64,000 bases of DNA, taken from assembly GCA_036346275.1 (NCBI GenBank), contig CM070725.1, forward strand, positions 15,552,216 to 15,616,215, given 5' to 3'. Positions 1-10,489 of the stretch are shown here, one piece after another. The notes under the pieces are model-generated. The model saw only the letters and a list, made by a program, of their open reading frames with translations, was not told the origin of the DNA and did no database searches. Origin of the DNA: Otatea glauca (Eukaryota > Streptophyta > Magnoliopsida > Poales > Poaceae). A program made the position numbers and the translations under genes. Each line of letters starts with the position of its first letter. Positions within the stretch are counted from its first letter, which is position 1.

Positions 1-345
1 GTGTCCACAGAAGGGAGGCATTACGCCAGTTCTTTTCAACTTGGGAACAACACCTGCCAAAGCACCAGCCTCGGGAGGAAATCGTGCGCCTGTGTCAAGC
101 CGAGCAACCCCGCAATCAACGGCGTGGAAGGATCAACCACATCACCGCCGATGGAGCTCGGGGAGGCTACGGGCGTCGATCTTAGTAAGTTCCTGGTCAA
201 CTCGATTCGCTCTGCTTTGTTTGATTCGGAGCTTCGCATTCGCTTCGTTTCTCAAAGTTTTGCAACCAAGAATGGATTTAAAGTGGTGAATCTTAAGTGT
301 GTGTTCTTAGTCCAAGCCCGGGATCGAGCTTAGATCTAGCCTTGG
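1..345 (+). pseudogene. gypsy gag-pol junction with aspartic protease remnant
   Basis: The frame from position 1 runs through a gag/protease linker into a protease-like stretch: a valine-leucine-rich approach, then LFDS at about 218-229, then FVSQSFATKNG. The family active site is D-S/T-G followed by A-x-H-S-F. Here the glycine codon is lost because a GGG run reads GG, and the frame is restored a few codons later, so DSG appears as DSE. This would abolish protease activity if real. It is either decay or a base-calling/assembly error in a homopolymer. A shift near 320 ends the frame. Confidence 0.7.
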
Positions 346-409
346 GTGTTTGGGAGCTAAGTTGCTTATGGATGGGATAGAATTTCTAGCTTAATCTTAT
401 CTTGATAGA

Positions 410-1200
410 TGCATAATCCTAGACGTCATCCTTGGAATGGATTGGCTATCTAAGCATAAGGCTGTTTTGGATTGTGGCGAAGGATCGTAACTTTGGAAGG
501 CCCTAGTGGCAAGAAAGTAGAATTTCAAGCAACCGCAGCTTCGTGATGGGCGATTAGTGGTCAAGCGTGAAAGCCATCGGCATGGAAGATGTGCGAGAGT
601 CGAGAATACCGGATGTGTTTCGGAAGATTTACGGACCGCCACGGATCGCGATATCGAGTTTGTCATTGAATTAGCACCGTGGACAGACCGATATCAAAAG
701 ACCATATCGGATGCCTACCGACGAGTTAGTGGAAATGAAGAAGCGATTGAGGAACCGCAAGAAAAAGGTTTCATTAGACCTAGTTCATCACCGTGGGGAG
801 CCCGGTTTTGTTTGTTCGTAAAAGGACGGAAGTCTTAGAATGTGCATCGATTATCGTGCATCGAATGAAGTAACGATCAAGAATAAGTATCCATTGCCGT
901 GATCGATGACTTATTTGATCGCTTAAGAGGAGCTGAGTTTTCTCCAAAATAGACCTTCGTTCGTGATACCATCGATTGAAGATCCGAGCGGAGGATGTGC
1001 CTAAGACTGCGTTTTCTACGCGATATGGACATTATGAGTTCACAGTCATGTCATTTGGATTGACGAATGCCCCTGCATATTTCATTAACATGATGAATAA
1101 GGTTTTCATGGAATATTTGGATAAGTTTGTTGTAGTCTTTATAGACGATATCTTGGTTTACTCGAAGATAGGAAGAGCATGCAGAACATCTGAGGATGGT
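410..1200 (+). pseudogene. gypsy reverse transcriptase, frameshifted
   Basis: Pieces of one RT lie in several frames. The pre-RT signature ILGMDWLSKHKA is at about 415-455. DIEFVIELAP starts near 646 and EKGFIRPSSSPWGA near 760. RMCIDYRA and then NEVTIKNKYPLP lie at 838-900. FSTRYGHYEFTVMSFGLTNAP spans about 1012-1074. The catalytic box FIDDILVYSK at about 1138-1167 is the chromovirus form of YxDD with both aspartates kept. Several frameshifts match shortened homopolymers, and one conserved Trp codon reads TGA near 967. It normally copies the element RNA into DNA. Confidence 0.88.
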
Positions 1201-1254
1201 TCTAGAGAGGCTACGAGAGCATCAGCTTTATGCTAAGTTTAGCAAGTGTGAATT

Positions 1255-1834
1255 CTGGAAGGAGAAAGTTGAATTCTTTGGTCATGTAATGACTACTAAA
1301 GGAGTTGCAGTTGACCCCAGCAAAGTGGACGCAGTGTTGCATTAGGAGCAACCAAAGTCTGTTACCCAGATCCGTAGTTTTCTGGGAATGGCGGGATACT
1401 ACCGTCGGTTCATAGAAGGATTCTCGACAATGGCTAAACCCCTGACGCAGTTGTTGAAGAAGGAAAAGAAGTTTGCATGGACGCCAGAGTGCGAGAAAAA
1501 CTTTATGGAATTAAAGAAGCGTTTAACGACAGCCCCCGTATTAGTGTTGCGAGATGTGCAGAATGGATTTGATATTTATTGCGATGCTTCAAAGCAAGGC
1601 CTGGGGTGTGTGTTAATGCAAGAAGGCCAAGTCGTTGCTTATGCGTCGAGACAGTTAAGACCGCATGAAGTGAATTACCCAACGCATGATTTGGAGTTAG
1701 CAGCCGTAGTGCATGCTTTAAAGATATGGCGTCATTATCTCATAGGAAATAGATGTGAGATATATACGCACCATAAGAGCACGAAATACATATTCACTCA
1801 AGCGGATCTGAATATGAGACAGCAAGGTGGCTAG
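1255..1834 (+). pseudogene. gypsy RT connection and RNase H
   Basis: The connection region (EFFGHVMT, SFLGMAGYYRRF) leads into RNase H with YCDASKQGLG, then VAYASRQLRPHE and DLELAAVVHALKIWRHYL. The first Asp and the Glu of the RNase H active site are present. The later TDHKSL box reads THHKST, so a catalytic Asp is replaced by His. A conserved Trp codon has become TAG at 1343-1345. The long open part starts at 1388. RNase H would degrade the RNA strand during reverse transcription. Confidence 0.88.
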
Positions 1835-2530
1835 AGCTAATTAAGGATTATAATGTGGAATCCATTATCATCCGGAAAAGCCAATGTGGTAGCAGATGCT
1901 CGAGTCGAAAGAGCCATAGCGCAAATACGCTAACAATGGAGGATCAACCGAACTATGCAAGGAATTTCGTAAACTAAGGTTGGAAGTCGTTCGCAAGGAA
2001 TGGTAGTCAGATCGAAGTGAGGCCAACACTAGAGGATCAGTTAGTGAAGGCCGTAAAGATGACGATAAAATTTCTAAGATCAAGGCTAAAAAGGAAGAAG
2101 GCCTAGCCGTAGATTTCACTCTGGATGAGCAAGGAACCATGTTTTTCAAAGGTGAATTTGCGTCTTGGATAAAAAGGAATCAAATAAATTGATTCTTGAA
2201 GAAACTCACGATTCTAAGTATTCAATTCATCCAGGAGTGCTAAGATGTACCGGATTTGAAAGAGAGATTTTGGTGGCCTAACATGAAGCGTGAAGTAGCC
2301 GAGCATGTTGCTTTATGCGACGTATGTCGAGAGCAAAAGCCATGCATCAAAGACCACCGTTTATTGCACCGTTGAAAATTCCGAATGGAAGTGGGAGGAA
2401 ATCGAATGGACTTTATCACCGTTTACCTAAGACTCGGAGGGTTACGATTCCATTTGGGTTATCGTGGATCATCTAACCAAGGTCGCCCATTTTATCGGTA
2501 AAAACCACTTACTCAGGAGATCGTTTAGCG
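1835..2530 (+). pseudogene. gypsy integrase N-terminal zinc-binding region, shattered
   Basis: Frames change every 50-150 bases. Recognisable parts are the end of RNase H (KANVVADA near 1880), a charged linker, and an HHCC-type zinc-binding stretch: histidines near 2205-2230, then CDVCREQK at about 2317-2340. The start of the integrase catalytic core follows near 2400-2470. Position between RNase H and the DDE core is as expected for Ty3/gypsy integrase. Confidence 0.7.
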
Positions 2531-2533
2531 GAG

Positions 2534-3442
2534 TTGTACATGTCAAGGATTGTATGCTTGCATGGAGTGCCCAAGAAGATTGTGTCGGACAGAGGTACCC
2601 AATTTACCTCAAGGTTTTGGAACAAGTTGCATGAAGCAATGGGGACTCGTCTGAATTTTAGTACCGCATATCACCCGCAGACAGATGGTCAGACTGAAAG
2701 AGTAAATCAGATTTTAGAGGATATGTTGAGAGCTTGTGCTTTAGCTTATGCTACATCATGGGATAAATGTTTGCCGTACGCAGAATTCAGTTACAATAAC
2801 AGCTATCAAGCTAGCCTGCAGATGTCACCATTTGAGGCGTTGTATGGACGTGCTTGTCGTACTCCATTAAATTGGAACGAAACAGGAGAACGTTTGGTTT
2901 TTGGGCCCGACATTCTTGAGGAAGCCGAAAATCAAGTCGCAATGATCAGAGAAAGGTTGAAGATAGCACAGTCAAGACAGAAAAGCTACGCGGATAACCG
3001 TCGTCGAGATTTGAGCTTTGAGCCAGAAGATTATGTGTATCTCAGGGTTACCCCTCTTAAGGGCGTTAAGAGATTTCATGTTAAAGGGAAGCTTGCACCA
3101 AGATACGTCGGTCTGTTCAAGATTCTGAGTCGCCGAGGAGAGGTAGCTTATCAGTTAGAGTTGCCTCAGTCCTTGGCAGGAGTGCATGATGTATTCCATG
3201 TGTCACAGCTTAAGAAGTGTCTCAGAGTGCCAACAGAGCAAACCCCGTTGGATGCAATAGAGCTGCAAGAAGATTTGACTTACAAAGAGCAACCGGTCAG
3301 AATTTTGGATGTAATGGAGCGCAAGACCAGGAACAAGACTATTCGCTTTTGCGGAGTTCAGTGGAGCAATCATTCCGAAAGTGAAGTCACTTGGGAGCGA
3401 GAAGAAGATTTGAAGTCAGAATTCCCGAACCTATTTCTCTAG
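2534..3442 (+). pseudogene. gypsy integrase core, GPY/F and chromodomain-like C-terminus
   Basis: A 302-codon open stretch, the best-preserved part of this element. DRGTQFTSRFW holds the second catalytic Asp, and HPQTDGQTERVNQILEDML holds the Glu of the DDE triad. The first Asp lies upstream in the broken region. A GPY/F-like module follows (KLAPRYVGLFKIL), then VAYQLELP and VHDVFHVSQLKKC. The C-terminus (VRILD through EVTWEREEDLKSEFPNLF) resembles the chromodomain-like tail that directs chromoviruses to particular chromatin. The frame ends 45 bases before the LTR, as usual for pol. Confidence 0.9.
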
Positions 3443-3474
3443 TTAGCCCTAAATCTCGGGGTCGAGATTCTGTT

Positions 3475-3487
3475 AAGGGGGGAGGTT
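3475..3487 (+). other. polypurine tract next to 3' LTR
   Basis: AAGGGGGGAGGT lies immediately before TGTAACATCC. It primes plus-strand DNA synthesis in LTR retrotransposons and fixes the LTR start at 3488. Confidence 0.85.
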
Positions 3488-3804
3488 TGTAACATCCCAA
3501 AATTTGCCCAGATATTATTTTATTGCTCAAAAGTGCATTTATGATTTTCTGGAATTTATTTGGATTTATTTGAATTAATTTCAAATCAAGTTTATTGCCT
3601 TTTATTGAAATCTAATTAAATCTGTGCAAAGTCAAAATAAAGTTTTGCCAAAAATATTTTATTTGAGTCCAGAATGTCTCAAAGTATTTTTGAGATTTTT
3701 CTTGGATTTTTATTAATAGTTTTATTGCCAAAAACAAACAAAATGAATTTCGGGAATTATTTCATGAGAACTCGGCCACCAACTTTCTCAGGAAATGTGA
3801 ACCC
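3488..3804 (+). repeat. truncated 3' LTR of the Tekay-like element
   Basis: Starts TGTAACATCCCAAAATTTG and stays AT-rich. The block around 3660-3715 resembles the start of the solo LTR at 60295 (both have a TTTTTGAGA core in the same place). Homology to LTR sequence stops near 3804, where sequence matching the inverted right arm (14779 downward) begins. Only about 317 bp remain, against about 2.8 kb for the related solo LTR. Confidence 0.75.
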
Positions 3805-4010
3805 TAGATGAGGGCACGCGACCGGGGTCGACTGGCGCGGCGAGGTGGCGAGTAGGCGTTGGCGAGGTGGCAGAGGAGGCCTACGGCGTCGACGAGGACG
3901 GCGTGTCCGGACGGAGGCGAAGACAGCGGCGAGGAGATACACGAGAATCTGCAGGGCTGCGAGGTCTCGGCGGGACTTGGAAAATTTCGAGTGTGAGAAA
4001 AGGGCGTATG
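3805..4010 (-). pseudogene. GC-rich first-exon remnant of the second CACTA gene
   Basis: Strongly GC-rich against an AT-rich background. It is the mirrored, diverged copy of 14580-14779, sharing for example CCAGTCGACC and a GTCGACGAGGA(C/T)GGCG block on the complementary strand. Frames are proline/arginine-rich with no recognised domain. In element 2 it precedes the Transposase_24 ORF, so it is probably leader or first exon of that gene. Here the gene stops at the junction. Confidence 0.55.
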
Positions 4011-4027
4011 CGTTTCAAATTTATACA

Positions 4028-4353
4028 AGGAGCACTTCTACAAGCGGTTCTAATAACCAGCCGCTTGTAGAATATCTCTACAAGCGGTTTTAGTACAACC
4101 GCTTGTAGAGGATGACTTCTAAGCGGTTCAGTAGAACAAACCGCTTGTAGAATGTCTCTACAAGCGGATTTAGATCAACCCGCTTGTAGAGGATGACTTC
4201 TACAAGCGGTTGGTATTACTAACCGTTTACGAATCTTGTGCTCTAAAAGCGGTTTTTTCTAAAACCAGATCTCAATGTTGCATTCTAGAAGCGGTTCTTG
4301 TCTCAAACCGCTTACAACAGTTTATTTCTAGAAGCGGTTCTTTTCTCAAACCG
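4028..4353. repeat. internal array of AAGCGGTT/AACCGCTT motifs, element 1
   Basis: About eight inverted pairs of the type CTACAAGCGGTT-n-AACCGCTTGTAG. The motif is the one found in the subterminal region of the same element, yet this array lies about 5 kb from the preserved terminus, between the transposase 3' end and the GC-rich exon. Element 2 has the same array at 14209-14550. Subterminal motifs of CACTA elements are known binding sites for the TNPA-type protein; its binding here is inferred. Confidence 0.85.
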
Positions 4354-5003
4354 CTTGATTTAATTTCATAATTTTAAAAAGTGCTTTTAGCACTACAGTT
4401 TCATTTCATAATTTTTAAAAAATACTTTTAGCACTTCAGTTTCATTTCATAATTTTTAAAAAATGCTTTTAGCAATTCAGTTTCATTTCATAATTTAAAA
4501 AAAATTCTTTTAGCAATTCCGTTTCATGTCATAATTTTTAAAAAAATCTTTTAGCACTTCAGTTTCATTTCATAATTTTTAAAAAATGCTTTTAGCAATT
4601 TAGTTTCATTCTATAATTTTTTGAAAAAGCTTTTTGCACTTCAGTTTCATTTCATAATTTTTAAAAAATGCTTTTAGCAATTGGCCATTTAGAATTTTAA
4701 AAAATGCTTTTAGCAATTGATTTCATTTCATAATTTTAAAAATGCTTTTAGCAATTCGGTTTCATTTCATAATTTTTTTAAAATGCTTTTAGCACTTCAG
4801 TTTCATTTCATAATTTTTAAAAAATGCTTTTAGCAATTTAGTTTCATTCTATAATTTTTTGAAAAAGTTTTTTGCACTTTAGTTTCATTTCATAATTTTT
4901 ATTCGAGAATTTTTTAAAAAGCTTTTAGAACTTTACTTTCATTCCATAATTTTTTCAAAAAGCTTTGAGCACTTTAGTTTCATTCCAGAATTTTGGCACT
5001 TTA
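4354..5003. repeat. ~41-bp tandem repeat, element 1 (about 16 copies)
   Basis: Unit approximately GTTTCATTTCATAATTTTT plus AAAAAATGCTTTTAGCAATTCA. AT-rich, no coding potential. Element 2 has nine copies of the reverse complement at 13815-14208, so the array expanded or contracted after the two copies diverged. Confidence 0.9.
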
Positions 5004-5114
5004 CATTCATTCCAAATAAAATAAACACTTCATACTGTAAAAGACTTACATATACATAGTTCATACAGTAGGGGTACATCTTAAGTACTAACGTACTTTG
5101 TCTTTACAAGTGTT

Positions 5115-8100
5115 CCTTCATTATGATCGTGACGTATGAAAGGAGTATCCACGTCTGTGTCATTGAGGAGGCTTATGTCGACATCCACAACGAAAGGAGG
5201 ATCTCGTCGATCGACTATACTCTTCCTCGCTGCGTGACGTCCTCAACTCCAACAATCCTTCGCTTGCCTTGTAGAACCACGTGTCGCTTTGGGTTAGTAC
5301 TACAATCTTTACGCTGTCCTTATGCTTCTTAGGTTTGCTTGACATGTCCATTACGTAGAAGACTGTCTCACATCGTTCGCGAGGACGAGCGGTTCGCGCC
5401 TATAGCCGACTTGCGTGAAGTCCACGATTGTCATACCGTATTTATCGACCTTCACACCGCTGAAGTCGCTTTGACCCATTGGCACTTAAATAGAGGACCT
5501 TCAAAGGTCCATAGTCAAGCTCCCATATCTCTTCTATGAAACCATAATATGTATCCACCTTGCCTTTGTTGTCTTGGCGTCTATACTGACACCGCTATTT
5601 TGGTTGGTGCTCTTGTTATCTTGCGATCGGTGTAAAATGTGTAACCATTTATCTCGCACCCCCATGAATGTCACGATTTCACTAGATGGTCCCCGAGCCA
5701 AGCGTTATAATCTTGTTCATTGTCGACCCTTTCAAAAGTATGTACTTTTGTAACCAAGCGCCGAAAGAATCCATGTGCTTGATGTTATCAATCCTCGGAC
5801 CTCCAGGAAATCGCGGCGTAGAATACTCTTGTGCTCAAGGACATACGGGCTACTATAGTTGATTGTTTCAAAACCGTGAAATGTGCTTGCTTAAATGTAA
5901 GAAGATCATTGCATGCAATTGCTTTCCTTCCTAGTGTCCCTTTTCCCGTAGCCTCCCTCATGGCGTGATATAGGGCGCCGATCGGGTTTAGATCATTAAT
6001 GTAATCCACACAAAACTCAATCACCTCCTCTGTCCCATAACCTCGGCAATGCATCCTTCCTGACGAGAACGTTACTTACATACTTCTTTAGCACACTCAT
6101 GTACCTCTCGAAAGGAACATGTTGTGTAGATACACTGTCCAAGGATACCTATCTCTTTGACAAGGTGAGCAGTGAGATGAACCATAATATCAAAGAATGC
6201 AAGAGGAAAGATCATCTCAAGACTAACCAAACTTTGTACCACGTCATCCTGCAGCTTACTTAGTTTATCCGGGTCGATGACCTTCTCAGAAATCGCGTTG
6301 AAAAAGAACACAGCTTTGTGATTGTCCCTCGTACCCACTCGGGCAAGATGCCTCTCACAACCATCGAGCAACTCGTGTCATTAACACAAGACAGTCATGA
6401 GATTTCATGTATACGATTTTGTTCTCTTTAGTGTTTACTGAGTCTCTTTACATTCGAGGAGTATCAGGAAGGACCTTCACATCGTTCGGGAACTCTATCA
6501 CGCTTTTTTCTCATCTTTGCTTAGAGTGTAGCTCGCGGGATGTAGGTAATGTTGTCCTTTCTCTCTCTTTTGGGATGTAGGTTGTTCCTCGCCCCAGAGT
6601 TTAAGGTCCTTCCGAGCTTGCAGTATCTTTCGATTTTCCGTACATATCTATGTAGCCTAGCAGTGTTCAAGCAGACATTCTTCGTGATGTGCATGAAGTC
6701 AAGTGAGTGATGAACCTCCATGACTTCCCAATAAGGCAAGTCCCAAAATATTGACTTCTTCTTCCACAAGGGTGCATGACCATCCTCATTCTGCACATGT
6801 TTGCTTCCAGGACCCTTTCCAAATACTACATTCAAATCCTTTACCATAGCAAACACACGTGGCCCACTACGATGCTAAGGCCTTGCACGAAGGTGCTGTT
6901 GCCGCTAAATTTCCTGCCTTCCTTCCGCAACGGGTGACTCGTGCGAAGAAACCTACGGTGACCCATGTACACAACCTTCCGAGAGTTTTCGGTACATGCC
7001 GTCCGCTTCATCTAAGCACCGGATGCGGGCTCTATATCCTTTGATAGTTAGGCGGACAGGTTCACGAGAGCGAGCGGCCGTTGATTGTTACAAATAACAA
7101 TGCACGAGGTGAAATACTCCCTTTGTACTCATCCCATACCCTTGCACCATCGTCCCAATAACGTCACAAGATCTTCAACCAATGGTTTGGTAGACATCGA
7201 TGTCATTTTCGGGTTGCTTGGGCCTTGGATCATCAACGGCATCATGATGTACTTTCGCTTCATGCACGCCATGGAGGAATGTTATAGATACATAGTGTAA
7301 CAGCCAGTGCTATGGCTGCTGCTCGCCTCCAAAAGGATTCATCCCATCGGTACTCAACCCAAACCTTATGTTTCTCACCTCATCTGCGAAGTCCGCACGC
7401 CCGCCGACTTTCCTCCACTATGAGCCATCCGCAGGGGTGTCTAAGCATCTCGTCGTCCTTACGCTCTTCTTTGTGCCAACGCATCATCCGGGCATGCGCT
7501 TTGTTAGCAAACATACGTTTCAATTGGGGATCACAGGAAATACCACAACACTTTAGTGGAGGTCTCTTCATCTTACGCCCCCATCTACTTCACCGGATCA
7601 TCACGCTTCACCTTATACCGTGATTCTCTGCACACACGACAAACATCCAAATCGGCATACTCATTACGATACGAGATACAATCATTAGGACATCCGTGTA
7701 TCTTCGTGATTTCCAATCCCAAAGGGACGATGACTTGCTTGGCTTCATATGTAGATTCGGCGAGTGTTATCTTCTGAAGGAACTTCTTTACAGTGATAAC
7801 ACCTCATCGAATCCTTTATCCGACACACCATTTCTAGCCTTCCATTGCATGAGTTCGGTGTGGTACGCAGGTTTTGTGGCCCTTACCTACAGCTTGGGTA
7901 CAAAGGAGTTTTGTGGTCCTCTAACATGCGCCGAACTTCTCACTCTTTCATCATGTAGTCTCCCTCTCCATCACGCAAAGATCTGGTCTAGCTCATCATC
8001 ACCAAAGTCACCAAGTGTTTCTTCCACGGAACAATATTGCGCGCCGTCCGGATCTCGTTGAATCCATCTTCCTCTTCCTCGCCTTCTTCATCGCCTTCCT

Positions 8101-8345
8101 GGCTAATCACCTCAACTCGCCATGGTTGGTCCAACAGTATAGTTTGGCATGAAACCTCTCATGATCAAGTGGTTCATAACTTGCCATCGCTGGGAGTGCT
8201 CCTTCTCGTTCTTGCAATCTACACACGGACAACATATGAAGCTTCCTGGAGGCAAGAATGCAACGTCCGCATCGAGAAAAGCCTGCACGCCATCAATGAA
8301 CTCTCTCGAGCGACGGTCCGCATTGTACATCCATTGCCGATTCAT
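5115..8345 (-). pseudogene. CACTA transposase (TNP2 type) of element 1, degenerate
   Basis: Read on the minus strand from 8345. The transposase-associated domain (8345-8115) has MNRQWMYNADRRS, a CPCVDCKN cysteine cluster and HLIMRGFMPNYT. The TNP2 core (about 7760-6860) includes LKRMFANKAHARMMRWHKEER near 7530-7470 and the GND-DIDV region near 7200. WKKKSIFWDLPYWEVMEV and DFMHITKNVCLN lie at about 6790-6650. DUF4218 (about 6370-5790) has VIDPDKLSKLQDDVVQSL and FPLAFFDIMVHL. A DUF4216-like C-terminus (about 5660-5115) is shattered. It would cut and paste CACTA elements by their termini. Many stops and shifts make it non-functional as read. Confidence 0.88.
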
Positions 8346-8969
8346 CTATACCAAGTTATAATTTCATTAAAAATTATAACAAATTCCGCTAGAAAATTAT
8401 AACCTAACTTAAATTTCGAACATTTAAACCCAACAAAAAAAAGCTCCACCTACACCGTCATCCAATTAAAGACCTACCTTTCTAATTATTTTGTATCCCT
8501 TCCTACCTTTGTAATTATTTTTTATCTTTCTACATGTTTTCTATTTTATTTCATACACCAATAATTACTTCCTTGCAATGTTGTACCTAGATCTCTCCCA
8601 ATATTGTGATATTTAAGATTCTAAAGCTAACAACCACCTAGATCTAAAGCTTCCGATCACCTTTACCTTGTAATGTCATATTTTGAACTAGATTTCCACC
8701 TACATCTTCATACAACAACAAAAACAAGGCACGTAAAACAAATTTTCGATCATGCTTAAAAGTTCAAAATTTCTCCACATCCATTGAAAAAAATAGCAAT
8801 ATCTAGGTGAGAAGCATGTTCACATGATGTTACTAACTTTGAAACACTTAATTTGGAGCTAATCACCTCCAATTAAAAATTTGGACAGACCTCCCAAGAA
8901 CAAAGCTTAGTCGGCCTTCTCTGCTCTATCGTATCTGTGGCGCATGGAGGAAGAAGGATTTAAATGCGC
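8346..8969 (-). other. transposase 5' flank of element 1
   Basis: Non-coding, AT-rich, and the mirror image of 9850-10489. It lies between the terminal motif array and the transposase start, so it should hold the transposase promoter and leader. The reverse-strand ATTTAAA at about 8957 is shared with element 2. No other element of note is visible. Confidence 0.5.
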
Positions 8970-9226
8970 TGCGGAGAGCTTCGAAAGCGGTTTGAGACAC
9001 GAACCGCTTCAAGGTTATGTTCTAGAAGCGGTTCTTTTCAAACCGCTCAATCGAAGCGGTTTGAGAAAAGAACCGCTTCTAGAACGCAACCTTCGGCGTT
9101 CGTGTCTCAAACCGCTTCAAAGCTCCTCCGACGATTGCCAACGAACCGCTTCGTGCGAAGATCACAACGTGTTCGCACCAAACCACTTCTAATAGGTCGG
9201 TTGTGATGCCCAGTTCTGTAGTAGTG
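8970..9226 (-). repeat. terminal motif array and TIR of CACTA element 1
   Basis: Repeated GAAGCGGTTTGAGA / GAACCGCTTC pairs at 8980-9190, then the TIR, whose complement reads CACTACTACAGAACTGGGCA, ending at 9226. The following three bases are AAA. The TIR is identical in its first 20 bases to that at 9457, as expected for two copies of one family. Confidence 0.88.
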
Positions 9227-9456
9227 AAACGAAACAAAAAATTACTGCTATCAAGCACATGCTACTTTGTAAACATGGGATCCTCCTGGTGCTCAGAAAG
9301 CCAGTTAATGGCACCTTCGATGGTGCTATTACCTAAGTAAAAGTACATGAGCCCAGTAATGAACATCATTATCTTTTACCTTACAATTAGATGAGATAAT
9401 TTCAATAAAGGCATTATAAAGTACAACTACAAAAGGTAAAATAAAAGTACTATAAA
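9227..9456. other. 230-bp spacer between two head-to-head CACTA termini
   Basis: AT-rich, no ORF. It holds AAAGTACAACTACAA near 9418-9432, which recurs directly after the far end of element 2 (19445) and again after the duplicated end near 19676. It is probably remnant target DNA, and the recurrence suggests a short repeat in the target or rearrangement at insertion. Confidence 0.5.
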
Positions 9457-9849
9457 CACTACTACAGAACTGGGCATCACAACTGGCCTATTAGAAGCGG
9501 TTTGGTGCGAACCCGTTGTGATGTTCGCACCAGAAGCGGTTATTTGGCAACGGTCCGGAGAGGGATTTCAGAAGCGGTTTGAGACACGAACCGCTTCTGA
9601 ATGTTACATTCTAGAAGCGCCTAGTCTCAAACCGCTTCGATTTTCGGAGGCGGTTTGAGGAAAGAACCGCTTCTAGAATGTAACATTAGAAGCGGTTTGA
9701 GACACGAACCGCTTCTGGATGTCGCATGCTAGAAGCGGTTCTAGTTTCAAACCGCTTCTGATTTTCAGAAGCGGTTTGAGGAAACAACCGCTTCTAGAAC
9801 GCAACATTCAGAAGCGGTTCGTGTCTCAAACCGCTTCTAGAAGCCCTCC
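9457..9849 (+). repeat. left TIR and terminal motif array of CACTA element 2
   Basis: After the TIR, AGAAGCGGTTTGAGACACGAACC-type inverted pairs run to about 9840 with short spacers. Such subterminal arrays are TNPA binding regions in En/Spm. They are more numerous here than in element 1. Confidence 0.88.
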
Positions 9850-10489
9850 CACGCAGCGCATTTAAACCCTTCTTCCTCCATGAGCCAGCAGAGGTACGAT
9901 CGGACAAAGAAGGCTGATCCAGCGCTGTTCTTGGGGAGGTGCTGTCCAAATATTTAATTGGAGGTGATTATCTCCAAATTAAGTGTTTCAAAGTTAGTAA
10001 CATCATGTGAACATCCTTCTCACCTAGATATTGCTATTTTTTTCAATGGTTGTGGAGAAATCTTGAACTTTTTAAGCATGATCGAAAATTTGTTTTCTAT
10101 GCCTTGTTTTTGTTATTGTATGAAGATGTAGGGCGGAGATCTAGTTCAAAAAATGACATTACAAGGTAAAGGTGATTGGAAGCTTTAGATCTAGGTGGTT
10201 GTTAGCTTTAGAATCTTAAATATCACAATAAGTTGGGGGAGATCTAGGTACAACATTGCAAGGAAGTAATTATTGGTGTATGAAATAAAATAGAAAAACA
10301 TGTAGAAGGATAAAAAATAATTACAAAGGTAGGAAGGGATACAAAATAATTAGAAAGGTAGGTCTTTAATTGGATGACGTGTAGGTGGAGCTTTTTATGT
10401 TGGGTTTAAATGTTACTAAATTTAAGTTAGGTTATAATTTTTCTAACGGAATTTGTTATAATTTTTAATGAAATTATAACTTGGTATAG
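9850..10489 (+). promoter_or_regulatory. transposase upstream region of element 2
   Basis: No ORF. It begins with CATTTAAACCC (about 9858), a possible TATA-like box just inside the terminal array, and ends AT-rich before the transposase remnant. The mirrored copy is 8346-8969. The promoter role is inferred from position between array and gene. Confidence 0.4.

Larger units (their letters stand above)
1..3487 (+). mobile_element. Ty3/gypsy chromovirus (Tekay-like) internal region, degenerate
   Basis: The order protease, reverse transcriptase, RNase H, integrase, chromodomain-like tail, polypurine tract and then an LTR starting TGTAACATCCC is that of a chromovirus, and the LTR start and tail fit the Tekay/Del clade. 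The 5' LTR and most of gag lie outside the window. The polyprotein is split by several stops and frameshifts, so this copy cannot make a full pol. Its 3' LTR stops after about 317 bp against a CACTA sequence. Clade assignment rests on motif recognition, not alignment. Confidence 0.9.
3805..9226 (-). mobile_element. CACTA element 1 (5' portion), head-to-head partner of element 2
   Basis: The right end is a CACTA terminus: read on the minus strand it begins CACTACTACAGAACTGGGCA, ending at 9226. Going leftwards come a terminal array of AAGCGGTT motifs, a minus-strand TNP2-type transposase remnant (8345 to 5115), a 41-bp tandem repeat, an internal motif array and a GC-rich exon. Everything from 3805 is the mirror image of 9457-14779. 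The second half of the element (Transposase_24 ORF, Ulp1, other terminus) is missing; the LTR at 3488-3804 abuts instead. No left TSD can be read. Confidence 0.85.
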
